NCBI GenBank assembly: GCA_905216075.1
Contig: CAJMSO010000142.1
Location: 1-5,320 of the forward strand
DNA: 5,320 nucleotides
Direction: 5' to 3'
Source: an uncultured bacterium
GTDB lineage: Bacteria; Actinomycetota; Coriobacteriia; Coriobacteriales; Coriobacteriaceae
Part shown: one piece after another, positions 1-5,320 of the stretch
Layout of the letters: each line of letters begins with the position of its first letter
Numbering within the stretch: position 1 is the first letter of the stretch
The notes under the pieces: generated by a model
The model's database searches: none
What the model was told of the DNA's origin: nothing
What the model saw: only the letters and a program-made list of their open reading frames with translations
Translations under genes and position numbers: made by a program

Positions 1-2
1 CA

Positions 3-884
3 TTTGTGTATATGGTGCGCTGTACCGGCGGCCAGCTGTACACCGGTTGGACCAACGACCCCGCCGCCCGCCTGCGGGCCCACCGCAGCGGCAAAGGGGC
101 CCGCTACACCCGCGCCCACGGGGCCGAGGGCTTTGCCTATCTGGAACGCTGCGCCGACCGCTGTGCCGCCCTGCGCCGGGAAGCCGCCCTTAAAAAGCTG
201 CCCAAGGCGCAAAAGACGGTGGTCTACGGCATTGCGATTGCCGGCGGTCTGGGCACCTACCTGCTGCTTGGCCAGCTTGTGGGCGGCGGCATGGGCATGC
301 CCAGGTTCGAGTCCGCCGAGGTGGGCAACCTGGAACTTGTCTGGCTCATTCCGCTGGCGTTGGTCGGCACCGTATGCGGTTGGCTGTACTTTGTCTCTGA
401 GCACGCGAGCGAGGCGCTGTCCCATGCAATAGGGGAGCGTCCTGTCGTCAAGGCCATGCTGGCTGGTCTGGCGCTCGCCATCTGCGGCACGGTCTTGCCC
501 TACACCATGTTTGCCGGCGAGACGCAGGCCGACGTGCTCATGGAAACCTATCTGACCATTCCCGCCGGCGTGCTTATCGCGACCGGTCTTGTTAAGGCCA
601 TGTTGACGCCCGCCCTCATCAACCTTGGTTGGCGCGGCGGCCACTTCTTCCCCGTTATCTTCTCGGGCGTAAGTCTGGGCTATGGCCTTGCCATCCTCAC
701 CGGCGCAGATCCGGTCTTTTGCGTCGCCGTCTGCACGGCATCGACGATGGGCGCCGTCATGCGCCAGCCCGTTATGGTCGTGGGCTTGTTGCTCATGTGC
801 TTCCCGCTCAAAGGCATCGTTTGTATGATCATCGCCGCCGTCATCGCTGCCGGTATTCCGCTGCCCAAGCCTCTGCGCAAGTAG
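3..884 (+). CDS. GIY-YIG nuclease domain fused in frame to a truncated ClC chloride channel C-terminal half (5' partial)
   Basis: The frame is open from base 3, so the true start lies upstream. Residues below count from the GTG at 6. Residues 1-70 form a YhbQ/UvrC-type GIY-YIG domain: VYM and LYTG correspond to the GIY and YIG motifs, and RLRAH, KGARYTR and the likely catalytic Glu59 in RREAALKKL are present. From about residue 71 the protein becomes hydrophobic and matches the C-terminal part of ClC chloride channels/antiporters, roughly helix I onward. GWRGGHFFP (208-216) is the GxFxP anion-pathway motif, followed by two or three more membrane segments and the end at PLRK. The first ClC half, with the GSGIP and GREGP motifs and the gating glutamate, is absent, so ion transport is unlikely. 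The nuclease part looks intact and may still fold. Domain identities are confident; whether the fusion is a natural deletion product or an assembly join is unknown. Confidence 0.8.
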   Translation, partial: FVYMVRCTGGQLYTGWTNDPAARLRAHRSGKGARYTRAHGAEGFAYLERCADRCAALRREAALKKLPKAQKTVVYGIAIAGGLGTYLLLGQLVGGGMGMPRFESAEVGNLELVWLIPLALVGTVCGWLYFVSEHASEALSHAIGERPVVKAMLAGLALAICGTVLPYTMFAGETQADVLMETYLTIPAGVLIATGLVKAMLTPALINLGWRGGHFFPVIFSGVSLGYGLAILTGADPVFCVAVCTASTMGAVMRQPVMVVGLLLMCFPLKGIVCMIIAAVIAAGIPLPKPLRK

Positions 885-974
885 TACGGTGGCGCACGCC
901 GGGGACATGCCCTTTGCCACGGATTTGCGGGGAGGGGCGGCGATCGCGTCCTTCGTGGATTGAGACTCGCGTGG
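885..974. other. Short convergent intergenic gap
   Basis: This gap separates the stop of the rightward nuclease/ClC fusion from the stop of the leftward ABC permease. I found no hairpin followed by a U-tract on either strand and no credible small gene. Termination here may be factor-dependent or use a structure I could not recognise. Confidence 0.5.
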
Positions 975-1673
975 CTACAGATCGCGTACTCGATAAACCT
1001 TGGTGCTGACGGTGCAGCTGATTGCACATAGCGCGAGGGCCAGCACGGCAATTCCTGCACACAGACAGCCAAGAACGGCAGGATCGGGATTCGCTCCGGC
1101 AATCGACATGAGCCAGTTGCTGATGGGGTTGGAGGAGCTCAGCGTGGCCATGGCAAGGCATCCGAGCATGGCAAACAGGCCAACGGATAGGCGCAGCGCC
1201 TCCATGTGTCCAAAGCGAAAGAACAGCGGCTGCGCCAAAAACACCATCATGAGGGAGATGAGCATTGATGCTGCTGAGGCGATTGCGATTTCAAAGACCG
1301 TCTGTCCCGTCGAAGGAATGCCCGCGCTGTTGAAGAGCGGGATGGAGGCGATGCTCAAAAGCGTAGCTGCACATGCCATGACGGCGGAGAAGACAATAAC
1401 GCTCAGGTAGCGTGCGCGGATGATGTCTTTGCGCGAGAAGGGCAGCGTTGCCCGGTAGCGCTTCCAACCGTTTTGATTGTCGAAACCGGCCAGTGAGTTC
1501 ATGACTATGATGGGCGACATGGCACTGACGGCGCAGGCGCCAGCGCTCATGCCGGAATCGCCGTCCGATGCGTTGGCAAGGGTCAGCACGACGAATATGA
1601 ACAAGCCGACACCCGCAATGCTTGGGGCAAGCGAGCGAACGATGGCGAGCTCGGACATAAAGGCGCGTTTCAT
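975..1673 (-). CDS. ABC-2 type transporter permease (ABC2_membrane_5-like)
   Basis: A 232-residue integral membrane protein, the likely membrane half of the exporter whose ATPase is encoded just upstream. About six hydrophobic segments are visible, near residues 17-34, 45-62, 90-112, 126-150, 162-180 and 197-220. The loop at 64-90 (FDNQNGWKRYRATLPFSRKD, then IIRARYL) is the hallmark of the ABC-2 permease group that partners YtrB-like ATPases in Firmicutes and Actinobacteria. The ATG at 1673 overlaps the ATPase stop as ATGA and has an AAAGGGG ribosome binding site about 8 bases upstream. The next Met (1658) has none, so 1673 is preferred. Length is normal for the group and the ORF is intact. 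The substrate cannot be read from sequence; relatives handle peptides, phenol-soluble modulins or envelope-stress compounds. Confidence 0.85.
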   Translation of the reverse strand: MKRAFMSELAIVRSLAPSIAGVGLFIFVVLTLANASDGDSGMSAGACAVSAMSPIIVMNSLAGFDNQNGWKRYRATLPFSRKDIIRARYLSVIVFSAVMACAATLLSIASIPLFNSAGIPSTGQTVFEIAIASAASMLISLMMVFLAQPLFFRFGHMEALRLSVGLFAMLGCLAMATLSSSNPISNWLMSIAGANPDPAVLGCLCAGIAVLALALCAISCTVSTKVYRVRDL

Positions 1674-2551
1674 TTCGAAGCCCCTTTCAGCGTGAGGCGA
1701 AGATAGTCATCAATGGTTGCCCGATCGCAGGGAATCTCGGGAAAGGCCTCGAGCGCTTCGCGACGGTTGGGCACGAGCACGTCCACGCTATAGGCGTGGT
1801 GGGCGGCACGGGGGCCTTCGACGCAAGCCATAAGCTCGGCGGCCTGTGCTTGGGTGCAGTGGGCGATGCCGGCGCGGTCGGTAATGTCCTCGCGCGGCAG
1901 GTTAAAAATAATCGAGCCATTTTCGATGCAGATGACGCGATCAGCGGTGCGATCGAGGTCGGACGTAATGTGGCTCGAGAGTAACACGCTGTGCTGGCCG
2001 TCGGCGACAAAGGCAAGCAGCTCATCAAGCAGTTCCTCGCGTGCCATGGGATCGAGGCCCGCGGTGGCTTCGTCCAAAACGAGCAGCTTGGCATTGTGGC
2101 TGAGTGCACAGGCAAGCTGCAGTTTCATGCCCATGCCGCGGGAGAGGTCCTTGACCTTTGTCTTGGGATCGAGGCCAAATCGGTTGATGAATCCGGCGAA
2201 CGTTTCGCGGTCCCACGTGGGGTACGCCGGGCCTACGAGCGACTCGATCTGGCCCACCCTGAGCGTGGAGGGGAAGGGGCACGTGTCCAGGACAAGACCG
2301 ACGCGGGAGCGTAGATGGCGTTGCGATTCATCGGGCGCGTCGGCGCCACAGCGCTGCCCAAACAGGTGCACCTCGCCGGCATCGAGCTTTATAAGCCCGA
2401 GCGCGGCGCGAATGGTCGTTGTCTTGCCGGCGCCGTTTGCGCCTACAAAGCCAACGATCTGGCCGGGCTCCACAGCGAGCGTGACGTCGCGTAGTGAAAA
2501 GCGGTCGCTCACACGGCGTGAGATGCCTTTGAGTTCTAAAAGGTTTTGCAT
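1670..2551 (-). CDS. ABC transporter ATP-binding protein (YtrB/BcrA-like)
   Basis: A 293-residue cytoplasmic ATPase expected to dimerise and power the ABC-2 permease encoded next. Walker A is GANGAGKTT (37-45), the signature is LSRGMGMKLQLA (136-147), Walker B is LLVLDEA with catalytic Glu161, the D-loop is AGLDP (164-168) and the switch His is in SSHI (His194). The Q-loop region reads VGLVLDTCPF, with Asp89 near where Gln is usual, and the signature is LSRGM rather than LSGGQ. Both are familiar departures in this drug/peptide exporter branch. The roughly 80 residues after the H-loop form an accessory C-terminal region typical of such ATPases. The ATG at 2551 follows AGAAAGG at a 7-10 base spacing. 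It lies 23 bp after gntR and overlaps the permease by 4 bp, so the genes are almost certainly co-transcribed. Confidence 0.93.
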   Translation of the reverse strand: MQNLLELKGISRRVSDRFSLRDVTLAVEPGQIVGFVGANGAGKTTTIRAALGLIKLDAGEVHLFGQRCGADAPDESQRHLRSRVGLVLDTCPFPSTLRVGQIESLVGPAYPTWDRETFAGFINRFGLDPKTKVKDLSRGMGMKLQLACALSHNAKLLVLDEATAGLDPMAREELLDELLAFVADGQHSVLLSSHITSDLDRTADRVICIENGSIIFNLPREDITDRAGIAHCTQAQAAELMACVEGPRAAHHAYSVDVLVPNRREALEAFPEIPCDRATIDDYLRLTLKGASK

Positions 2552-2574
2552 GGTATAGCCTTTCTGGCAGATGG

Positions 2575-2955
2575 CTACTGCATGGTTTCGGGGGCTACCA
2601 GGTCGAGCATCTCGTGCAGTTTGTCGCGCGTGACGCCCAGGCTTTCGGCTTGGCTCGCCGCTTTCGCAAGTAGCTCTTCGATATGGCAGAGCTGGTTTTC
2701 GCGCAAGAGTTCCTGGTTGCCCTCGGCAACAAAGCAGCCCTTGCCCTGCACGGTGCAGATAAACCCGAGTTGCTCTAGGTCGGCGTAGGCGCGCTTGGTG
2801 GTGATGACGCTCACACCCAGGTCGCTCGCGAGTGCACGGATGCTGGGGAGTTTGGCTCCCGCAGCGAGCGTGCCCGAAAGGATCTGAGCTTTGACCTGCG
2901 AGGATATCTGCTCGTAGATGGGCTTATCGCTCGAATTGGATAGGATGATGTCCAC
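2575..2955 (-). CDS. GntR-family transcriptional regulator, YtrA subfamily
   Basis: A 126-residue DNA-binding repressor. Residues 11-78 form the GntR winged helix: KPIYEQISSQVKAQILSGTL, then G-x-KLPSIRALASDLGVS with the recognition region near 46-60 (TTKRAYADLEQLG), and a wing ending in VQGKGCFVA. Only about 48 residues follow, a short, mostly helical tail instead of a large ligand domain. This is the diagnostic architecture of the YtrA subfamily, whose members usually sit in front of ABC exporter genes, as here. The start is GTG at 2955, supported by AAGGAG five bases upstream. As first gene of the operon it probably represses its own promoter through the inverted repeat at 2983-3016. The effector is unknown. 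Confidence 0.93.
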   Translation of the reverse strand: MDIILSNSSDKPIYEQISSQVKAQILSGTLAAGAKLPSIRALASDLGVSVITTKRAYADLEQLGFICTVQGKGCFVAEGNQELLRENQLCHIEELLAKAASQAESLGVTRDKLHEMLDLVAPETMQ

Positions 2956-2979
2956 AGCGGCTCCTTAGCTGTTGGGCTA
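2956..2979 (-). promoter_or_regulatory. Leader and ribosome binding site of gntR
   Basis: On the minus strand AAGGAG lies five bases before the GTG codon at 2955-2953. This strong match to the anti-SD fixes a non-ATG start for the regulator; no in-frame ATG nearby is better placed. Confidence 0.7.
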
Positions 2980-2982
2980 CAC

Positions 2983-3016
2983 GTGTATATAACCGGTAAG
3001 CACAGTATATATACAC
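2983..3016. promoter_or_regulatory. Inverted-repeat operator for the GntR/ABC operon
   Basis: GTGTATATA (2983-2991) and TATATACAC (3008-3016) form a perfect 9-bp inverted repeat with a 16-bp spacer. The repeat spans the proposed -10 and transcription start of the gntR operon, an ideal position for repression by the first gene's product. The outer half-sites CGTGTA and TACACT resemble the AGTGTA/TACACT halves I recall for Bacillus YtrA, here 24 bp apart. Assignment to this GntR protein is inference from position and family. Confidence 0.6.
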
Positions 3017-3033
3017 TATGCACAGTTTTGCAA
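3004..3033 (-). promoter_or_regulatory. Promoter of the gntR-ABC operon
   Basis: Read on the minus strand, TTGCAA (3033-3028) serves as -35 and TATACT (3009-3004) as -10, with an 18-bp spacer; TATATA with a 16-bp spacer is an alternative -10. Transcription would start near 2997, giving a leader of about 40 bases before the GTG codon. The -10 lies inside the inverted-repeat operator. Confidence 0.55.
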
Positions 3034-3080
3034 GAGCTAAATGTGGAATAGCCCATCGGCACCGCGCTTGCTCCAAAACA

Positions 3081-3137
3081 ATCTCAATCTGTAACACCTG
3101 AGTCCGTTTTTGGTCGCCAGCTGTTACAGATTGAGAT
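3081..3137. repeat. Palindrome unit 1
   Basis: Perfect 16-bp arms (3081-3096 and 3122-3137) flank a 25-nt loop. After a C-C mismatch, three more pairs (CTG/CAG) can extend the stem. Its loop is closest to that of unit 4, with 22 of 25 bases identical. Confidence 0.92.
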
Positions 3138-3160
3138 GTTATTTTCCCGCCTGCCTATTT

Positions 3161-3217
3161 GTCTCAATCTGTAACAGTAAGAGTCGATTTGCGCGGCTAG
3201 ATGTTACAGAACGAGAC
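3161..3217. repeat. Palindrome unit 2
   Basis: Arms 3161-3176 and 3202-3217 pair except at two adjacent positions, where the right arm reads GAACGAG instead of GATTGAG. The outermost pair is G-C instead of the A-T of units 1 and 3. The loop is closest to that of unit 3. Confidence 0.88.
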
Positions 3218-3240
3218 ATTGGCTGCCTGCCTTTCCGTTT

Positions 3241-3297
3241 ATCTCGATTTGTAACAGCTAGACCCAATTTGGGCGGCCAGATGTTACAGATTGAGAT
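3241..3297. repeat. Palindrome unit 3
   Basis: Arms 3241-3256 and 3282-3297. The two departures from perfect complementarity, in left arm ATCTCGATTTGTAACA, are both G-U wobbles if the plus strand is transcribed. The loop contains CCCAATTTGGG, itself a small palindrome. Confidence 0.88.
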
Positions 3298-3320
3298 TGT
3301 GTCGGCGGGCAAGTTTGTTT

Positions 3321-3377
3321 TTCTCAATCTGTAACGCCTGGGTCCGTTTTGGGTCGCCTGCTGTTACAGATTGAGAC
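3321..3377. repeat. Palindrome unit 4
   Basis: Fourteen perfect pairs (3322-3335 with 3363-3376) plus a G-U wobble at the loop side; the outermost pair is lost (T with C). Its loop nearly matches that of unit 1. Confidence 0.9.
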
Positions 3378-3468
3378 AGTCTGCTGCAGAATACTATCGA
3401 TAACTAGCCGTTCACGTTCTGACTGATGAATTTGTCCTGATAGGCGCCCTAGAGCGAGATTTCGCGGC

Positions 3469-3474
3469 TACAAT
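3469..3474 (+). promoter_or_regulatory. Probable prfC promoter -10 element
   Basis: TACAAT is a good -10 hexamer set in GCGGCTACAATA, a context shared with the downstream promoter at 5196-5207. No strong -35 is visible 16-18 bp upstream (GCCCTA at best). A start near 3481 would leave a leader of about 40 bases before the preferred ATG. Confidence 0.5.
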
Positions 3475-3510
3475 AGTGCGGTTACATCGACGTAATGCAC
3501 TCAATGCAAG

Positions 3511-3516
3511 AAAGGA
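3511..3516 (+). promoter_or_regulatory. Ribosome binding site deciding the prfC start
   Basis: AAAGGA lies five bases before the ATG at 3522. The earlier in-frame ATGs at 3495 and 3504 have no purine-rich site upstream, so the start is set at 3522. Confidence 0.75.
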
Positions 3517-3521
3517 TCCGC

Positions 3522-5135
3522 ATGGCAAGCCTGTCGGATGAAATCTCGTCGCGCCGCACATTCGCGATCATCAGCCACCCGGACGCCGGTAAGACCACAC
3601 TTACCGAGAAGTTACTGCTCTATACCGGCAGCATTCAGACCGCCGGCTCGGTCAAGGGCAAGAGCTCGGCCAAGCATGCCGTCTCGGACTGGATGGACAT
3701 CGAGAAGGAGCGTGGTATCTCCGTTACCTCCTCGGTGCTGCAGTTCACCTATAACGGCGCCTGCGTCAACATCCTCGATACCCCCGGCCACCAGGACTTC
3801 TCGGAGGATACCTACCGTACCCTTATGGCCGCCGACGCCGCGGTCATGGTCATCGACGGCGCCAAAGGCGTCGAGGCCCAGACCAAAAAGCTCTTTAAGG
3901 TCTGTACGCTGCGCCATATTCCCATCTTCACCTTTGTGAACAAGCTCGACCACGAGGCTCGCGATCCGTTTGAGCTCATGGAAGAGATCGAGAACGTCCT
4001 GGGTATCAATACGTCTCCCATGAACTGGCCGATTGGCAGCGGCCGTAACTTTCGCGGCGTGTTCGACCGCCAGACCCGTCGCGTTATCGCCTTTGAGGGC
4101 GACGGCCACGCCAACGCCACCAAGAAGGTCGCCGAGGTCGAGGCCGAGCTGGGCGATCCTTCCATGGATGAGCTCATTGGCGAGGAAAACCATAAGAACC
4201 TGATGGACGATATCGAGCTGCTCGATGGCGCCGGCGACGAGCTCGACTTGGATGCCGTGGCCTGCGGCAAGCTGAGCCCGGCGTTCTTTGGCTCGGCGCT
4301 CACCAACTTTGGCGTGGAGCCCTTCCTCAAGGAGTTTCTGCGTCTGGCCCCGACGCCGCGCGCCTATACCGATACGCTCACCAGCGAGCCGGTCGATCCC
4401 TGCCGCGACGACTTTAGCGGCTTTGTGTTTAAGATCCAAGCCAACATGGACAAGAACCACCGCGACCGCATCGCCTTTGTGCGCATTTGCTCGGGTAAGT
4501 TCGAGCGCGGCATGGATGCCTTCCACGTGCAGGGCAACCGCAAGCTTAAGCTTGCCACGGGCACGTCGATGATGGCCGATGATCGCGCCATCGTGGACGA
4601 GGCGTACGCGGGCGATATCGTGGGCCTGTTCGACCCGGGTATCTTTAGCATCGGCGACACTGTGTGCTCCGGCAAGCGCCATGTGCAGTATCCGCAGATC
4701 CCGACGTTTGCCCCCGAGATGTTCGCTCGCATTACGCAGGTCGACACGCTCAAACGCAAGCAGTTCGTCAAGGGCATGGAGGAGCTTGCCCAGGAGGGCG
4801 CCATCCAGATCTTCCGCGAACTTGGTGCCGGCATGGAGAGCGTCATCGTGGGCGTGGTCGGCGTGCTGCAGTTTGAGGTGCTCGAGCGCCGTCTCAAGGC
4901 AGAGTACCGTGTTGAGGTCCGTCGCCAGCCGCTGCCCTATACGGACATCCGCTGGATCCAGAACGATCCCGATACCATCGATATCCCGGCTCTTTCGCTC
5001 ACGCGCGACACCCTGCGCGTCGAGGACATGCGCGGCGGTAAGTTGCTGCTGTTTACGAGCCCGTGGAACGTGGATTGGGCAACCGACCACAATCCCGACC
5101 TTATCCTGTCGGAGTTTGGCAACGTAGCCTTTTAA
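3522..5135 (+). CDS. prfC: Peptide chain release factor 3 (RF3), translational GTPase
   Basis: RF3 is a ribosome-associated GTPase that recycles class I release factors after peptide release. With the ATG at 3522 the protein has 537 residues, close to the roughly 530 usual for RF3. G1 is HPDAGKT (19-25), the switch I/G2 region is RGISVTSS (64-71), G3 is DTPGH (86-90) with catalytic His90, G4 is NKLD (140-143), and GSALTNFGV supplies the G5-type motif. The EF-G-like domain 2 and the RF3-specific C-terminal domain (for example PWNVDWATDHNPDL near the end) are intact. LFKVCTLRHIPIFTFVNKLD and the GSALTNFGV region distinguish it from EF-G and TypA. An in-frame ATG at 3495 would add nine residues but lacks a ribosome binding site. 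It is transcribed divergently from the ABC operon and appears monocistronic. Confidence 0.96.
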   Translation: MASLSDEISSRRTFAIISHPDAGKTTLTEKLLLYTGSIQTAGSVKGKSSAKHAVSDWMDIEKERGISVTSSVLQFTYNGACVNILDTPGHQDFSEDTYRTLMAADAAVMVIDGAKGVEAQTKKLFKVCTLRHIPIFTFVNKLDHEARDPFELMEEIENVLGINTSPMNWPIGSGRNFRGVFDRQTRRVIAFEGDGHANATKKVAEVEAELGDPSMDELIGEENHKNLMDDIELLDGAGDELDLDAVACGKLSPAFFGSALTNFGVEPFLKEFLRLAPTPRAYTDTLTSEPVDPCRDDFSGFVFKIQANMDKNHRDRIAFVRICSGKFERGMDAFHVQGNRKLKLATGTSMMADDRAIVDEAYAGDIVGLFDPGIFSIGDTVCSGKRHVQYPQIPTFAPEMFARITQVDTLKRKQFVKGMEELAQEGAIQIFRELGAGMESVIVGVVGVLQFEVLERRLKAEYRVEVRRQPLPYTDIRWIQNDPDTIDIPALSLTRDTLRVEDMRGGKLLLFTSPWNVDWATDHNPDLILSEFGNVAF

Positions 5136-5144
5136 TGCACCAGT

Positions 5145-5168
5145 GCGGTGGCCCTGCGGGGCCGCCGC
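5145..5168 (+). terminator. Stem-loop after prfC, possible terminator without U-tract
   Basis: GCGGTGGCCC and GGGCCGCCGC pair over 10 bp (one G-U) around the tetraloop TGCG, ten bases after the prfC stop. No run of T follows, so it is at best a weak or factor-dependent terminator, or an mRNA 3'-end stabiliser. Confidence 0.5.
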
Positions 5169-5177
5169 GCCGATTGC

Positions 5178-5206
5178 TTGCCTGATGCCGCGTGAGCGGC
5201 TATCAT
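5178..5206 (+). promoter_or_regulatory. Sigma70-type promoter for the gene at 5292
   Basis: TTGCCT (5178-5183) and TATCAT (5201-5206) are separated by an ideal 17-bp spacer. They match consensus at 4 of 6 and 5 of 6 positions. A start near 5213 gives a leader of about 79 bases. Confidence 0.65.
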
Positions 5207-5215
5207 ACCCACCGT

Positions 5216-5264
5216 CGTCTCAAGACCGAGACGTTCGAGCAGTTCGGGTCCGATATCCTGCTCG
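5216..5264 (+). promoter_or_regulatory. Two adjacent stem-loops in the leader of the gene at 5292
   Basis: CGTCTC/GAGACG (5216-5221 with 5228-5233) pair perfectly around a 6-nt loop. CGAGCAG/CTGCTCG (5236-5242 with 5258-5264) pair perfectly around a 15-nt loop. They lie between the promoter and the ribosome binding site. I do not recognise a known riboswitch class; short stems like these also arise by chance. Confidence 0.35.
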
Positions 5265-5278
5265 TTAAACCTAAAACC

Positions 5279-5285
5279 AAAGGAG
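5279..5285 (+). promoter_or_regulatory. Strong ribosome binding site of the gene at 5292
   Basis: AAAGGAG lies six bases before ATG 5292, close to the ideal arrangement. It is the main evidence that the short frame running off the right edge is a real gene start. Confidence 0.75.
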
Positions 5286-5291
5286 TACATA

Positions 5292-5320
5292 ATGATCAAG
5301 AAGGTCATGGAGGACTACAA
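5292..5320 (+). CDS. Start of an unidentified protein (3' partial, MIKKVMEDY...)
   Basis: Only nine full codons are visible: MIKKVMEDY followed by AA. The gene has its own promoter, a leader and a near-consensus ribosome binding site, so it is very probably a genuine, well-expressed gene starting here. Too little protein is present to identify a family, and I assign no function. Confidence 0.7.

Larger units (their letters stand above)
3081..3377. repeat. Array of four 57-bp palindromic units at exact 80-bp period
   Basis: Left arms start at 3081, 3161, 3241 and 3321; right arms start at 3122, 3202, 3282 and 3362. Each unit has 16-bp arms around a 25-nt loop. Unit 1 arms (ATCTCAATCTGTAACA and its complement) pair perfectly. 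Unit 2 has two mismatches, unit 3 two G-U wobbles, and unit 4 has 14 paired bases plus one wobble. The 25-nt loops are related to each other, whereas the three 23-nt linkers share little beyond a terminal TTT. No fifth unit is detectable on either side. No protein in the window explains it. It could be a BIME/REP-like element array, a multi-site protein-binding region or a structured RNA; I cannot choose among these from sequence. Confidence 0.93.

Noticed and set aside
4..432. 142-codon frame overlapping the nuclease/ClC frame
   Set aside because: Pro/Ala/Arg-rich shadow in another frame; the GIY-YIG motifs are in the frame starting at base 3.
1854..2558. 234-codon plus-strand frame opposite the ATPase
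   Set aside because: Low-complexity Ser/Arg-rich translation lying antisense to a clear ABC ATPase.
3110..3334. Open frames of 74 codons (+) and 62 codons (-, 3139-3327) inside the array
   Set aside because: They arise from the repeat itself, lack ribosome binding sites, and show no protein-like composition or family resemblance.
3081..3377. CRISPR array
   Set aside because: The repeated unit is a 57-bp palindrome with a diverged loop, the variable segments are only 23 nt, the repeats are not near-identical, and no cas gene is in the window.
3081..3377. Set of intrinsic terminators
   Set aside because: The stems are A/T-containing with 25-nt loops and are not followed by consistent U-tracts on either strand; only unit 1 has a loosely T-rich flank.
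3495..3521. Nine-residue N-terminal extension of RF3
   Set aside because: The ATG at 3495 lacks a ribosome binding site, whereas the ATG at 3522 has AAAGGA at five bases and gives the family-typical N-terminus.
3612..5090. 492-codon open frame antisense to prfC
   Set aside because: It is a by-product of the strong GC bias at third positions of prfC. It has no recognisable domain, and prfC is unambiguous on the other strand.

Overview
The window is GC-rich DNA with strong third-position G/C bias. Coding style, gene families and promoter style suggest a Gram-positive actinomycetote, most likely a gut Coriobacteriia member of Collinsella type. That placement is inference, since no rRNA or other marker gene is present.

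Left end (3-884, + strand): an open reading frame entering from outside the window joins a nearly complete GIY-YIG nuclease domain, in frame, to the C-terminal part of a ClC-family chloride channel/antiporter. The first half of the ClC fold is missing. A short convergent gap (885-974) follows.

Middle (975-2955, - strand): a compact three-gene operon read leftwards: a short YtrA-type GntR repressor (GTG start at 2955), an ABC ATPase (2551-1670) and an ABC-2 permease (1673-975). ATPase and permease overlap by ATGA. The operon promoter near 3004-3033 is covered by a 9-bp perfect inverted repeat, a likely autoregulatory operator. The expected behaviour is relief of repression by a ligand (often a cell-envelope stressor or peptide in this family), followed by export or envelope protection.

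Divergent intergenic region (2956-3521): besides the operon promoter and the prfC promoter it holds the most unusual object in the window. This is an array of four 57-bp imperfect palindromes, each with 16-bp arms and a 25-nt loop, repeated at exactly 80 bp (3081-3377). The arms share a core of GTTACAGATTGAGA type. The loops resemble one another, while the 23-nt linkers mostly do not. It is not a normal CRISPR and encodes no credible protein.

Right (3522-5135, + strand): prfC, peptide chain release factor 3, complete. A G+C-rich stem-loop without a U-tract follows. A clear sigma70-type promoter (5178-5206), a leader with two stem-loops and a strong ribosome binding site then lead into a new gene, of which only the first nine codons are in the window (5292 onward).
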